A DNA stretch of 64,000 nt from JAVVEG01 sp041751425 (GCA_041751425.1 JBGSXL010000007.1:186001-250000); one strand, 5' to 3'. Positions 17,227-26,770 are shown, numbered from the stretch's first letter. Numbers and translations: made by a program. Notes: generated by a model from the letters alone, not told the origin.

Positions 17227-18540
17227 ATGAAAAGAATGTTAATTCCCATTGCGGCACTGTTGCTGTCAGATGCTTTGTTGCTGATAGGCCATGGTCTGCA
17301 ATTAACCCTGTTGCCCCTGAGCGCCGAACTGAACGGTTTCACCCCCGCGCAGATTGGTATGACTGGGTCTGCCTATTTTGCCGGTTTTGTAACCGGCTGT
17401 CTGGTAACGCCTTTCATGGTGCGGCGCGTTGGTCATATCCGCGCATTTGCTGTATTGGGAACCACTTATTCCGCTTTGGCACTGATTTTTTTCCAGGCTC
17501 CGTGGTTCCTTGCCTGGTTGCTGATCCGTTACTTCGCCGGGATTGCTATAGCCGGTTTATACATGATTATCGAAAGCTGGCTCAGCGAGCGTTCCACGGC
17601 CAGAACCCGCGGCACCATCCTCTCCATCTATGTGGTGATCAACCTGACCATGATTACGGTGGGACAGCAGTTAGTCAATTTTGCGCCAATCGATAGTCAT
17701 ACGCTGTTTGCGTTGACGGCGATTCTGTTGTCGGTAGCGATAATCCCGGTTTCACTTACAAGCCATTCTGCCCCGGCGCCGATTCACAATGTGAAGATTG
17801 ACGTGCGCAAGGTATGGCGTATATCTCAGGTTGCACTGGGCGGCGCAATCATTACGGGGCTTGTCACCGGCGCATTCTGGTCCCTGGGGCCGCTGTATGC
17901 GCGCGGCATCGGTCTGGATGGATTTTCTCTGACGATGTTTTTGAGTGTTGTGGTGATTGGTGGTGCGGTGTTTCAGTTACCACTGGGGCGTTTATCAGAT
18001 CATTATGACCGGCGCCTGATAGTGTTCTTTATTACGCTGGCAGGAGCGGGAATTTCTTTGCTGTTGGTGATCGTGCCATTTTTCACCCAATGGTCGCTGA
18101 GTGTATTGGCGTTCCTGTGGGGCGGCTGTGTGATGACACTGTATGCGATTTGTCTTGCGCATGCCAATGACCGGGCTGCACCCGAAGACTTCGTGATGGT
18201 AGGCAGTGTCATGTTGCTCACTATGGGGCTGTTCTCTGCGCTGGGCTCCTTCCTGGCCGCAAGGGTTATGGTCATTACCGGGCCGCAGGGTTTGTTCCTG
18301 TTTTCGCTTTTGTGTCTGGTGATCTTTGCTCTGCTGATTGCACTGCGCCGTCGTGTGCACGTGTTGCCTGTGCATGACGAAACTGGTCCATTCCGAGCTG
18401 CTGTCGAAACTATCACGCCCATGGCTCTGGAGTTGGATCCGCGGACAGAAGCTGAACCCAAAAGTCAGACTGAAAACAGTGACGATAATGCAGACCAGTC
18501 AGCTCCTGCCGCTCACTCAAAAACAACAGGGAAACCATGA
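17227..18540 (+). CDS. MFS transporter, YcaD-like
   Basis: The 437-residue protein has 12 predicted membrane helices and the MFS layout: a cytoplasmic loop 2 variant (V-R-R-V-G-H-I-R) after helix 2, Y-M-I-I-E-S-W-L-S-E-R after helix 4, and a matching Q-L-P-L-G-R-L-S-D-H-Y-D-R-R loop in the second half. The E-S-W-L pattern is typical of the YcaD-type subgroup, whose substrate is not known. It ends in a hydrophilic, acidic cytoplasmic tail of about 50 residues. Its stop overlaps the start of the diguanylate cyclase gene by 4 bp (18537-18540). Confidence 0.9.
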   Translation: MKRMLIPIAALLLSDALLLIGHGLQLTLLPLSAELNGFTPAQIGMTGSAYFAGFVTGCLVTPFMVRRVGHIRAFAVLGTTYSALALIFFQAPWFLAWLLIRYFAGIAIAGLYMIIESWLSERSTARTRGTILSIYVVINLTMITVGQQLVNFAPIDSHTLFALTAILLSVAIIPVSLTSHSAPAPIHNVKIDVRKVWRISQVALGGAIITGLVTGAFWSLGPLYARGIGLDGFSLTMFLSVVVIGGAVFQLPLGRLSDHYDRRLIVFFITLAGAGISLLLVIVPFFTQWSLSVLAFLWGGCVMTLYAICLAHANDRAAPEDFVMVGSVMLLTMGLFSALGSFLAARVMVITGPQGLFLFSLLCLVIFALLIALRRRVHVLPVHDETGPFRAAVETITPMALELDPRTEAEPKSQTENSDDNADQSAPAAHSKTTGKP

Positions 18541-19961
18541 GTTATCGTTCTTACGAATGGAAAATAATATATGTGCTGGTGCTGGTTTTCGCGCTGATTC
18601 AAGCGGGGGTTTTCGTTGGCCTGAGTAACCAGAACCAGAGAATTGCCCGTGAGACTCTGAAGATAGAGCTGGAGAGTGGCGCTGAAGTGCTGTACCGGTG
18701 GTTGCGTCTGCGTCACCGTCAGCTTGAACAATCTGCACGTGTTATTGCGGCAGATATGGAGCTGCGCGACGCTATCGTAAGACAGGATTACCTGCGCGCA
18801 GAAACGCTTCTGCTCGCACACGAAGGTCGTCTTCCCGCGGCTGCTGTTTTATTGTCCTCAATGAAGGACGAACTGTTGGTCAACATTTCCGGCCCGGCGG
18901 AAAAGATGTCCCCTGCAAATATCGAATTGCGATCAGCAGAATTTGCCGCAGGTTCGCACGAAACATTGGTGGCATTGATAAACAGGAACAGCGACCTGAT
19001 CTATCAGGTCATCACCGTGCCGGTTTCCTCCAACATGCCGGTCGCCTGGTTGACCATAGCCATCCCACTCACTGACAGCGCACTGCAGACCCTGCAGGAT
19101 GTAGCCAATACTCAATACTCCTTTTTGTCGCGCCAGACAGGCGGTCTATGGCACGAACATTTATCCACATTTCGCAGTGAGGACTCAGCGGTTCTGTTGC
19201 CACAATTCGAACGTGAATTTGTAGCGGCGCAATCTCTTACCGGTCAATCGGGTGACTTTCTGGTGATGCCATTCGCGCTCAGCCGTTACCCGGATATTGA
19301 GCTGGCGGCGATGGTGGGTAAATCGCTGGATTCTGCCATGCGGCCATTCAATCAACTGCAACGTACGCTGTTGATGTGGGTGATTGCCGGATCGTTGATC
19401 ACAGCTTTCGCCATATTCGCGGTTACACGTCGCATGGTAGGCCCCTTGAATACTCTGGCGCACGTGGATTCGCTGACGGGTTTGCTTAACCGTCGGGTAT
19501 TTGAAGAAGCCGTTAACAAACTCAGCGCAGATGGCGAGGCATTGGCCAATCCCAAGGCGTCACCGTTTGGTGTCATGCTCTTGGATCTGGATGGTTTTCG
19601 GGAAATCAATAGCCAGATGGGGCATGAGGTGGGTGATGAAGTGCTGAAAGTGATTGCAGGGCGTTTGCGGGACACCTTACGCAAGTCGGACGTGGTAGCC
19701 CGCTATGGCGGTGAAGCGTTTGCTGTGTTGATGCCCAACGGGGAGCAGGAATCCTGCGAACGAGTTGCCGAGATGATACTGGAGTCTTTAGAGCGCAAGA
19801 TTGAGATTGAAGGTGTTGCTGTGGAAATAGGTGTCAACATTGGTATATCAGTATCCCCGCAGGATGGGCATAACCGTGTGATATTGCTGAAAAAGGCCGA
19901 TATGGCCATGCGATCAGCTAAAAGTTCCGGGCGCGGATTTGCTTTCTATAATGCCCGTTGA
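18537..19961 (+). CDS. Membrane diguanylate cyclase with periplasmic sensor and GGEAF motif
   Basis: This 474-residue protein has membrane helices at about 10-30 and 277-297 enclosing a periplasmic sensory domain of about 245 residues. The sensor resembles a double-Cache-like module, which is inference. The GGDEF domain (about 305-474) has D-S-L-T-G-L-L-N-R-R, D-L-D-G-F and an inhibitory-site R-x-x-D at 382-385. The active-site motif reads G-G-E-A-F at 391-395 instead of GG(D/E)EF. The metal-binding third position is kept and the fourth is alanine, so activity may be reduced. It is translationally coupled to the MFS gene upstream, suggesting the two respond to the same molecule. Confidence 0.88.
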   Translation: MSYRSYEWKIIYVLVLVFALIQAGVFVGLSNQNQRIARETLKIELESGAEVLYRWLRLRHRQLEQSARVIAADMELRDAIVRQDYLRAETLLLAHEGRLPAAAVLLSSMKDELLVNISGPAEKMSPANIELRSAEFAAGSHETLVALINRNSDLIYQVITVPVSSNMPVAWLTIAIPLTDSALQTLQDVANTQYSFLSRQTGGLWHEHLSTFRSEDSAVLLPQFEREFVAAQSLTGQSGDFLVMPFALSRYPDIELAAMVGKSLDSAMRPFNQLQRTLLMWVIAGSLITAFAIFAVTRRMVGPLNTLAHVDSLTGLLNRRVFEEAVNKLSADGEALANPKASPFGVMLLDLDGFREINSQMGHEVGDEVLKVIAGRLRDTLRKSDVVARYGGEAFAVLMPNGEQESCERVAEMILESLERKIEIEGVAVEIGVNIGISVSPQDGHNRVILLKKADMAMRSAKSSGRGFAFYNAR

Positions 19962-20022
19962 ACATCCCCCTACGAGCCCGATTTAGCCACTGGTTTACCC
20001 GCAAACGATACATTGCAAATCT

Positions 20023-20043
20023 AAATGAGATCAATTATCATTT
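20023..20043 (+). promoter_or_regulatory. Fur box upstream of iron transporter operon
   Basis: The core TGAGATC-A-ATTATCA (20026-20040) matches the 7-1-7 Fur consensus TGATAAT-N-ATTATCA at 5 of 7 positions on the left and 7 of 7 on the right. It is located 30-50 bp upstream of the periplasmic iron-binding protein gene, where Fur would repress the operon when iron is plentiful. Confidence 0.82.
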
Positions 20044-20070
20044 AGCCACTTTGAATAGGAGTGGTATGCA

Positions 20071-21114
20071 ATGGTTGTCATCAATCACATCGGTTTAAGT
20101 AAAATGGTTCTGGCGTCGGTTGTAAGCACAATGTTGGCGCTGACGGCATGCGTTGAGGCTGCTGACGAAGTAAATATCTATTCGGCGCGCGAGGAGAATC
20201 TGATCAAACCCATCCTCGATCGCTATGCCGCGCAAACAGGCACTACCATCAATCTGATTACCGGTGGTGCGGATGAACTGATAACAAGGCTAGGCTTGGA
20301 AGGGGCTAACTCTCCGGCGGATATGATTCTGACTGTGGATGTGGGGCGTCTGCTACGCGCCAAGCAAGCCGATTTATTGCAACCGATTGAGTCGGATATT
20401 CTTGCTGCGAATATTCCCGTTCAGTATCGCGATTCAAATGGCTACTGGTATGCCGTTTCCCTGCGCTCGCGTGTCGTTGTTTATGACAAAGCACGGGTAA
20501 ACCCGGCTGACCTTTCCACCTATGAAGCGCTTGCCGACCCGAAATGGCGCGGTAAGTTGTGCGTACGCTCCTCAAGCAATATCTACAATCAATCCCTGAG
20601 CGCAGCCATGGTGGATCATTTAGGCGTAGCTGCAACAGAGCAGTGGGCGCGCGGACTGGTTGCCAATTTCGGCCGTGACCCGCAGGGTGGCGACCGTGAC
20701 CAGATAAGTGCAGTGGCCGTGGGCCAGTGTGAACTCGCTTTGGTAAACACTTATTACCTGGCCGGTATGCTGCAATCAACGGTCGGCAATGACAAGCGCA
20801 CAGCGGAAAGTGTTGGTGTTTTCTTTCCCAATCAGGATGATCGCGGTGCTCACGTAAACATCAGTGGGGCAGGTGTCACTAAATACGCCAAGAATAAGGA
20901 AGCGGCCATCAAGTTGTTGGAATTCATGGTCAGCGAGGAGGCACAATCCTGGTACGCAGAAGCTAACAACGAATACCCGGTTCGTCCGGGGATAGAGCCG
21001 AGCGCGATACTGAAATCCTGGGGCGAATTCAAAGCAGATGACATTGCCTTGGAGCAACTAGGCATCCACAACGCAGATGCAGTGATGTTGATGGACAGGG
21101 CAGGTTGGAAATAA
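20071..21114 (+). CDS. fbpA: Ferric iron ABC transporter, periplasmic binding protein (FbpA-like)
   Basis: The 347-residue protein binds Fe(III) in the periplasm and delivers it to the membrane permease. After a signal peptide (V-L-A-S-V-V-S-T-M-L-A-L-T-A) the mature protein begins near E-V-N-I-Y-S-A-R-E, the typical FbpA/FutA start. The iron-coordinating tyrosine pair is Y228-Y229 in N-T-Y-Y-L-A-G-M. The L-T-A-C sequence could also be a lipobox. An AGGAG site is nine bases before the ATG, and a Fur box lies just upstream. The permease gene starts 4 bp after its stop, in one operon. Confidence 0.93.
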   Translation: MVVINHIGLSKMVLASVVSTMLALTACVEAADEVNIYSAREENLIKPILDRYAAQTGTTINLITGGADELITRLGLEGANSPADMILTVDVGRLLRAKQADLLQPIESDILAANIPVQYRDSNGYWYAVSLRSRVVVYDKARVNPADLSTYEALADPKWRGKLCVRSSSNIYNQSLSAAMVDHLGVAATEQWARGLVANFGRDPQGGDRDQISAVAVGQCELALVNTYYLAGMLQSTVGNDKRTAESVGVFFPNQDDRGAHVNISGAGVTKYAKNKEAAIKLLEFMVSEEAQSWYAEANNEYPVRPGIEPSAILKSWGEFKADDIALEQLGIHNADAVMLMDRAGWK

Positions 21115-21118
21115 CCGA

Positions 21119-22816
21119 ATGACAACGCTGGTACATCAAGCCCCGAGAGGGGCTTGGTCGTTTCTGAAAAACTGGATTGTGCTGCATTCCACTACGCTGG
21201 GCATCGCTTTGCTTTGCCTGCTGCTCAGCATTCCCGTATTGACCGTGCTTTCCTCAGTGACCAACAGCAGTGGTGGCGTTTGGCAACATCTGTACGAAAC
21301 TCTGCTTCTGGATTATGTGCGAGACTCGGCACTTTTGATGTTGGGCGTTGGTGTTTCTGTTCTTGTGTTGGGTGTGCTCCCCGCCTGGCTGCTCACCATG
21401 ACGAAGTTTCCGGGCAGCCGGATTCTGGAGTGGGCCATGGTACTGCCATTGGCTATTCCCGCTTATATCATCGCTTATACCTATACCGGTTTGCTGGACG
21501 TGGCCGGGCCGGTACAGACTTTTATACGCGACACTTTCGAATTGCGTTACGGTGATTACTGGTTTCCGCAGGTGAGATCACTGGGTGGTGCCGTGACCAT
21601 GCTCTCGCTGGTTCTATATCCGTATGTGTATTTGTTGTCGCGCATGGCGTTTCTCGAGCAATCCGTGTGTGTGCTCGAAGTGTCGCGCACACTGGGTGCC
21701 AGCCCTGGCAAAGCTTTTTTCCGCGTTGGTATTCCGTTGGCGCGACCCGCTATCATCGCCGGCTTGTCGTTGGTGCTGATGGAGACGCTGGCCGACTATG
21801 GCACTGTGCAGTATTTTGGAGTTTCTGCGTTCACCACGGGAATCTTCCGCACCTGGTTTGGTCTTGGCAGCAGTGTGGCAGCCGCGCAGCTGTCTGCGGT
21901 GTTGATGTTGTTCATTCTTGTTCTTGTGTTGGCTGAGCAATGGTCACGCAGGCAAGCGCGTTATCACCACACCAGCAATAAATACACGCGCCTGCCGAAG
22001 CTGAAACTGACCGGTTGGAAAATAACAGGTGCGTTGCTCTATTGCGTGCTGCCGGTATTGGCAGGGTTCCTGATTCCGTTTGTGCAGTTGTGCCTGTGGA
22101 CATGGGAGACCTGGCATATTGTTGATCGCGCAGCGTTTCTGAGTCTGACCTTCAACAGCCTGCGTCTGGCTGCCATTGCCGCATTGATTGCGTTGGTGCT
22201 GGGACTGTTGATCGTGTATTGCCGCAGACTGCGGCGGGACATGTTCATGCGCAGCGCGTATCGGGTTCTGGGTCTGGGCTATGCCATACCGGGCACTGTC
22301 ATCGCCGTGGGCGTCCTGATACCTTTCGCCTGGTTCGACAATACTATTGACGCCTGGATGCGCGCGCGTTTCGACATATCAACCGGTTTGCTGCTCAGCG
22401 GTACATTAATCGCCGTGCTGTTCGCGTATACCGTGCGCTTTTTGCCGGTTGCCATGAATACGTTGGATGCAGGGCTTAGCAAGATCAAACCCAGCATGGA
22501 TGATGTGGGGCGCTCCATGGGGTTGCGACCGTTTGCCATTCTGCGACGTGTGCATATTCCTATCATGCGCGGCAGCATACTCACAGCCGGGTTGCTGGTA
22601 TTTGTTGATGTGTTGAAGGAGTTGCCGGCAACTCTAATTCTGCGTCCCTTCAATTTCAATACTCTGGCGATACGTACCTATGAACTGGCGAATCAGGAAC
22701 GCCTGGCCGAAGCCGCCAGCTCCGCTCTGATGATCGTGCTGGTAGGTATCATTCCTGTTATTATCCTGAGCTACTCCATTTCGAGATCCAGACCCGGTAA
22801 TGACTTACGCACTTGA
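21119..22816 (+). CDS. fbpB: Ferric iron ABC transporter, permease (FbpB-like)
   Basis: This 565-residue inner-membrane permease is the fused, two-domain type, with about 12 helices and two BPD_transp_1 modules. Each module has an EAA-like loop: S-R-T-L-G-A-S-P-G-K-A-F-F-R-V-G-I-P-L-A-R-P in the first half and G-R-S-M-G-L-R-P-F-A-I-L-R-R-V-H-I-P in the second. These contact the ATPase. It carries iron released by the binding protein across the membrane. It begins 4 bp after fbpA and overlaps fbpC by 17 bp, so the three genes are tightly coupled. Confidence 0.94.
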   Translation: MTTLVHQAPRGAWSFLKNWIVLHSTTLGIALLCLLLSIPVLTVLSSVTNSSGGVWQHLYETLLLDYVRDSALLMLGVGVSVLVLGVLPAWLLTMTKFPGSRILEWAMVLPLAIPAYIIAYTYTGLLDVAGPVQTFIRDTFELRYGDYWFPQVRSLGGAVTMLSLVLYPYVYLLSRMAFLEQSVCVLEVSRTLGASPGKAFFRVGIPLARPAIIAGLSLVLMETLADYGTVQYFGVSAFTTGIFRTWFGLGSSVAAAQLSAVLMLFILVLVLAEQWSRRQARYHHTSNKYTRLPKLKLTGWKITGALLYCVLPVLAGFLIPFVQLCLWTWETWHIVDRAAFLSLTFNSLRLAAIAALIALVLGLLIVYCRRLRRDMFMRSAYRVLGLGYAIPGTVIAVGVLIPFAWFDNTIDAWMRARFDISTGLLLSGTLIAVLFAYTVRFLPVAMNTLDAGLSKIKPSMDDVGRSMGLRPFAILRRVHIPIMRGSILTAGLLVFVDVLKELPATLILRPFNFNTLAIRTYELANQERLAEAASSALMIVLVGIIPVIILSYSISRSRPGNDLRT

Positions 22817-23867
22817 ACTGAAAAACGTTTCGGTTGACCTGGAAGGTAACACCATTGTTCAACACGTGGACATGCAATTACGTGCGGGAGATATCGGGTG
22901 TCTGCTTGGTCCCAGTGGTTGCGGAAAGACAACTTTATTGCGCGCCATAGCAGGTTTCGAACCCGTCAGTGGTGGCGAGATATGGCTGGACTCACAATGT
23001 GTGAGTGCTGGCGCTAACAATCTTGCTGTCGAAAAAAGGCAGGTTGGAATGGTGTTTCAGGATTACGCGCTGTTTCCCCATCTGACTGTTACGCAGAATA
23101 TAGTTTTTGGTTTGAGCAGCATGAACGTGCGAGACAGGAAGAACCGGGTGCAGGAACTGTCGGAAATGCTCGCCATGGGGGATTTTCTGGACGCTTTTCC
23201 GCACCGCCTGTCCGGAGGGCAGCAGCAGCGTGTGGCAATAGCGCGAGCGATGGCGCCGCGACCACGTGTATTGTTGCTGGATGAACCCTTCGCCAGTCTG
23301 GATGTTGAATTGCGCGAACAGATTGCGCGGGAGATTCGTCAGATATTAAAGCAGGACGGTATAACCGCCATTCTGGTCAGTCACAATCAATATGAAGCAT
23401 TCGCGATGGCCGATGAAATAGGCGTGATGCGCGCTGGCCAATTACTGCAGTGGAGCACCGCATTTGAGCTCTATCACCAACCCGCCAATGCCTACGTCGC
23501 GGACTTCGTCGGCGAGGGTATGTTTTTGCAGGGAACCGTACTGGATGATTGCAAAGTAGAAACGGAACTGGGCGTGCTCGCCGGCAGCGATGCACATGGT
23601 TACCAAGTTGGGACACTTGTGTCTGTGCTGATCAGGCCGGACGATGTGATCTTTGACGAGGCGGGTTCCGCCGAAGTCACGCTGCTGGAGAAAGCGTTCC
23701 GGGGTGCGGGTTATCTTTACACGCTGGCGTTGGCCAGTGGCGCGCAGGTGTTAAGTCTGGTGCCCAGCCATCTTACCCACGCGCCGGGTGAGAAACTGCG
23801 TATCCGGCTGGATATGGATCACCTGGTTGTGTTTCCGTTGAGTTCGCTGACTGCTATCCCCGCTTAG
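22800..23867 (+). CDS. fbpC: Ferric iron ABC transporter, ATP-binding subunit (FbpC-like)
   Basis: The 355-residue ATPase drives the Fbp importer. Walker A is G-P-S-G-C-G-K-T-T (about 38-46), the signature L-S-G-G-Q-Q-Q-R-V-A-I-A-R-A is near residue 139, and Walker B is L-L-L-D-E-P-F-A-S-L-D. A C-terminal TOBE-type domain (about 240-355) follows, as in the iron and spermidine importers. The start codon lies inside the 3' end of fbpB (overlap 22800-22816). It ends the Fur-controlled operon and converges on the VC0807-like gene. Confidence 0.94.
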   Translation: MTYALELKNVSVDLEGNTIVQHVDMQLRAGDIGCLLGPSGCGKTTLLRAIAGFEPVSGGEIWLDSQCVSAGANNLAVEKRQVGMVFQDYALFPHLTVTQNIVFGLSSMNVRDRKNRVQELSEMLAMGDFLDAFPHRLSGGQQQRVAIARAMAPRPRVLLLDEPFASLDVELREQIAREIRQILKQDGITAILVSHNQYEAFAMADEIGVMRAGQLLQWSTAFELYHQPANAYVADFVGEGMFLQGTVLDDCKVETELGVLAGSDAHGYQVGTLVSVLIRPDDVIFDEAGSAEVTLLEKAFRGAGYLYTLALASGAQVLSLVPSHLTHAPGEKLRIRLDMDHLVVFPLSSLTAIPA

Positions 23868-23884
23868 TTTAAAACCTGCTGAAA

Positions 23885-24601
23885 TCAACCGGCAGGATCG
23901 ACCAGAAAATTTTCCAGACTCTTGCCAGTCAATTTCTTGATCTGCGAGAACACGAACCAGATCGCCAGCAGCAAGACAACCATACTGGGCAACGCGATAA
24001 CGGGATAACTCAGCGCAGTCATCTTGCCGAGTTCCTCACTAAATTCCGTGGTGCCCGGCGGGCTGACCAGAATGACCTTTGCCAGAACGTAATTCAGGAC
24101 AGAGGACATAAAAAACGAACCGGCAACTATCATCGACGCCTGCGCCAGACGTTTCTCGAACATGGCCGTATTCCCTTCGCTTGCCAGCGCCTCATACAAC
24201 TCGTCTACCTTCACCAGTTGTGCATTCAGAATCAGCATTTTTACCAGTGGAAAGCGCGTCTTCTGCGTAAACAGAACAGCTAACCCTATGCAGCCAGGAA
24301 TAGCCGCCTCTTTGATGGCAATGTATTGCGGGTCCAGTTGCAGAAGGCTGATGCCGCCTGTGAGGAAAACACTGACGACACCTAATACTGAAAAGGGATT
24401 GATCTTGCCGGACTGACGCAGATCCCAGAGTCCGTAGCCAATAGGGAAGGCCAGCGCCACCACGATGCTCAATGATGGCCCCAGACTGTCCTCACCGCTT
24501 AGGCGGCTCAGAATCAGCACGGGGATAACAATATTGAAAGCCAGGTTTGCCAGGAAGCCACCTTTCGGTGGCGTTTTCTTCTCTGTACTGCTTTGTGTCA
24601 T
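23885..24601 (-). CDS. VC0807-like inner-membrane protein
   Basis: The 238-residue protein from M-T-Q-S-S-T-E-K-K (24601) has about six membrane helices and resembles the VC0807/intracellular-septation-A-like family of membrane proteins with no assigned role. A cytoplasmic loop with L-Y-E-A-L-A-S-E-G-N-T-A-M-F-E-K-R and a final F-S-Q-I-K-K-L-T-G-K are visible. The longer reading from 24772 adds 57 residues that overlap the divergent quinoprotein gene start and look untypical, so the shorter start is preferred. It converges on fbpC with 17 bp between stops and is probably unrelated to iron uptake. Confidence 0.7.
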   Translation of the reverse strand: MTQSSTEKKTPPKGGFLANLAFNIVIPVLILSRLSGEDSLGPSLSIVVALAFPIGYGLWDLRQSGKINPFSVLGVVSVFLTGGISLLQLDPQYIAIKEAAIPGCIGLAVLFTQKTRFPLVKMLILNAQLVKVDELYEALASEGNTAMFEKRLAQASMIVAGSFFMSSVLNYVLAKVILVSPPGTTEFSEELGKMTALSYPVIALPSMVVLLLAIWFVFSQIKKLTGKSLENFLVDPAG

Positions 24602-24742
24602 AACCCTGAAAACCTCAAAATTTCCGATCGGCAAGTATACGTAAAATATTGGCTTGAACCTAATGATCTTGAGGAGGATGGCAAGCACACGGGTTTTGTG
24701 GAAGAATCGCTGTGAATAATGAATAACAATGAGGCAGGCACC

Positions 24743-26770
24743 ATGAATAAGCCAAGCTCTGTACCGCCACAACCCACATTCCTATTTATTCAGACCCACG
24801 CCTTGCTGATCTTTGTTGCGGCAAGTCTCGCGGGTTCCCCGGCTACTGCTCAGGACACCGTGGAGTGGCTGACGCTGGGGTCTGACTACGCGCATACCCG
24901 CTCCACAACAGCAGACCAGATCACGCGGGATAACTTTCAGGAATTGGAGGCCGCCTGGGTCTGGGACGGAGCCAGCTTCAAGGCGCTCAGCGGCCGTTCA
25001 ACACCAAGTTATGTCAATGGCATGCTCTATACGGTGGCAGGCGAGCGTCGCCATGTCATTGCCATGGACCCTGCCAGCGGCGAGACCATTTGGTCGTGGC
25101 GCGAACCGCACACGTTTCGGCATGAGTACTCGATGCGTAAGGATTATGGCAAGGGCGTGGCCTACGCGGAAGTCGATGGGCGTGGCGTTATCTATATTGT
25201 CAGCCCGGCATTCTTCCTGACGGCACTGGATGCCGACACCGGAGCACCACTACCGGGCTTCGGCGAACCGGTTCCGTTGGAAGGTTTTCCCGCAACAGGC
25301 GTCGTGGATCTGCAGAAGCAGATTGCCGAATACATGAACTATGATTTCGATCCCTATTACGGCATTCCGCTGGAAACGGGTTATATAACTTCCTCGGCGC
25401 CTCCTATCGTCGTGAACGGTGTGGTCATTGTCGGCAACTCAGCCGAACAGGGTTATAACCAGACCCGCATCGAAAATATCCCCGGAGATGTACTTGCCTT
25501 CGATGCCCGCACCGGTGAATTCCTGTGGAAATTCCATGTGATTCCTGCGCCAGGCGAGTTCGGCAGCGATACCTGGGACGTGCCGGGTAACCCGCGTGAC
25601 CTTACCGGCGAAGTGACACCGTGGGCGCCGCTGTCGGCAGATCCTGAAGCTGGCATTGTCTATTTTGTAACGAACCCGCCAACAATCGATTATTACGGTG
25701 GTTTCGCGCCGGGCGATAATCTGTTTGGCACCAGTATCGTCGCGCTGGATGTGGCCACCGGCGAACGGGTCTGGCATTACCAACTGGTTCATCACGATAT
25801 CTGGAATTACGACATACCTACTGCGCCCGTCCTGCTGGACATCGAACAGAACGGCCAGCAGGTTCCTGCGGTAGCGCAGATGACCAAACACGGCTTTGTG
25901 TTTGGCTTCAACCGCCTGACCGGAGAACCCTTGTGGCCTGTTGAAGAGCGCCCGGTGCCACAGTCAATGGTGCCTGGTGAACAGACCTCGCCAACACAAC
26001 CGTTTCCTACTAAGCCGGCCGCTTTTGAACTGCAGGGTATCTCCGAGGAAGATCTCATAGACTTCACGCCGGAACTGCGCGCGCAGGCGATTGCCGCGCT
26101 TTCTGATTTTCAGATGGGTCCTGTGTTTTTGCCCCCACTGCATAGCGATAACCCGTTAGGCAAAGTGGCAGCACTGTCCTGCCCCAGCGATGCAGGCGGC
26201 GCCAATATCTTTGCGCCACCAGTGGCAGACCCGCAAACAGGAGTCTTCTTTGTTACCTCACGCAAAGCCTGCAGCGCGCATGTGCTTGCTCCGGCTCAGG
26301 AGCGCGATAGCATGATGGCTGTGGAACTGACCGGCACCACGCTGTCCGCTTATGCGAACCTGCGCAATGCGCTGGTGCGCGGTCCACAGGGATTACCGCT
26401 GTTCAAACCACCCTTTAGCCGCATAACGGCAATCGACATGAACACGGGCGAACATCTATGGTGGATACCGGTTGCCGAAACGCCGAAAAATATTCTGGAA
26501 CACCCGGCACTTGCAGGTATTGAGCTGGGAAATACCGGCAGCGGTGACTGGGCCACGATGATGGTGCTGCCGGATATGCTGGTGTACGCGGCGATCGGCA
26601 GCGATGCCAATCCGTATTTATTTGCCGTAGATAAAAGCACCGGCGAATCACTGGGCAGAGTGCAGGTGCCGCGCGCCAGTCGCTACGGCATGATGAGTTA
26701 TGTGCATCAGGGTAAACAGTATATTGTGCTGCAGACAGGCAGTACGTTGACGGCGATGGCGTTGCCTTAA
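24743..26770 (+). CDS. PQQ-type quinoprotein dehydrogenase
   Basis: This exported enzyme of about 675 residues belongs to the eight-bladed PQQ dehydrogenase family, which oxidises alcohols, sugars or similar substrates in the periplasm. A signal peptide (L-L-I-F-V-A-A-S-L-A-G-S-P-A-T-A) precedes W-L-T-L-G-S-D-Y-A-H-T-R. Repeated tryptophan-docking blocks such as A-L-D-A-D-T-G, A-F-D-A-R-T-G-E-F-L-W and A-L-D-V-A-T-G-E-R-V-W are present, with V-H-H-D-I-W-N-Y-D as the cofactor-site signature. No C-x-x-C-H haem motif is fused. The ATG at 24743 is chosen over 24719 because AGGCAGG lies just before it. No PQQ biosynthesis or partner cytochrome gene is adjacent. Confidence 0.87.
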   Translation: MNKPSSVPPQPTFLFIQTHALLIFVAASLAGSPATAQDTVEWLTLGSDYAHTRSTTADQITRDNFQELEAAWVWDGASFKALSGRSTPSYVNGMLYTVAGERRHVIAMDPASGETIWSWREPHTFRHEYSMRKDYGKGVAYAEVDGRGVIYIVSPAFFLTALDADTGAPLPGFGEPVPLEGFPATGVVDLQKQIAEYMNYDFDPYYGIPLETGYITSSAPPIVVNGVVIVGNSAEQGYNQTRIENIPGDVLAFDARTGEFLWKFHVIPAPGEFGSDTWDVPGNPRDLTGEVTPWAPLSADPEAGIVYFVTNPPTIDYYGGFAPGDNLFGTSIVALDVATGERVWHYQLVHHDIWNYDIPTAPVLLDIEQNGQQVPAVAQMTKHGFVFGFNRLTGEPLWPVEERPVPQSMVPGEQTSPTQPFPTKPAAFELQGISEEDLIDFTPELRAQAIAALSDFQMGPVFLPPLHSDNPLGKVAALSCPSDAGGANIFAPPVADPQTGVFFVTSRKACSAHVLAPAQERDSMMAVELTGTTLSAYANLRNALVRGPQGLPLFKPPFSRITAIDMNTGEHLWWIPVAETPKNILEHPALAGIELGNTGSGDWATMMVLPDMLVYAAIGSDANPYLFAVDKSTGESLGRVQVPRASRYGMMSYVHQGKQYIVLQTGSTLTAMALP

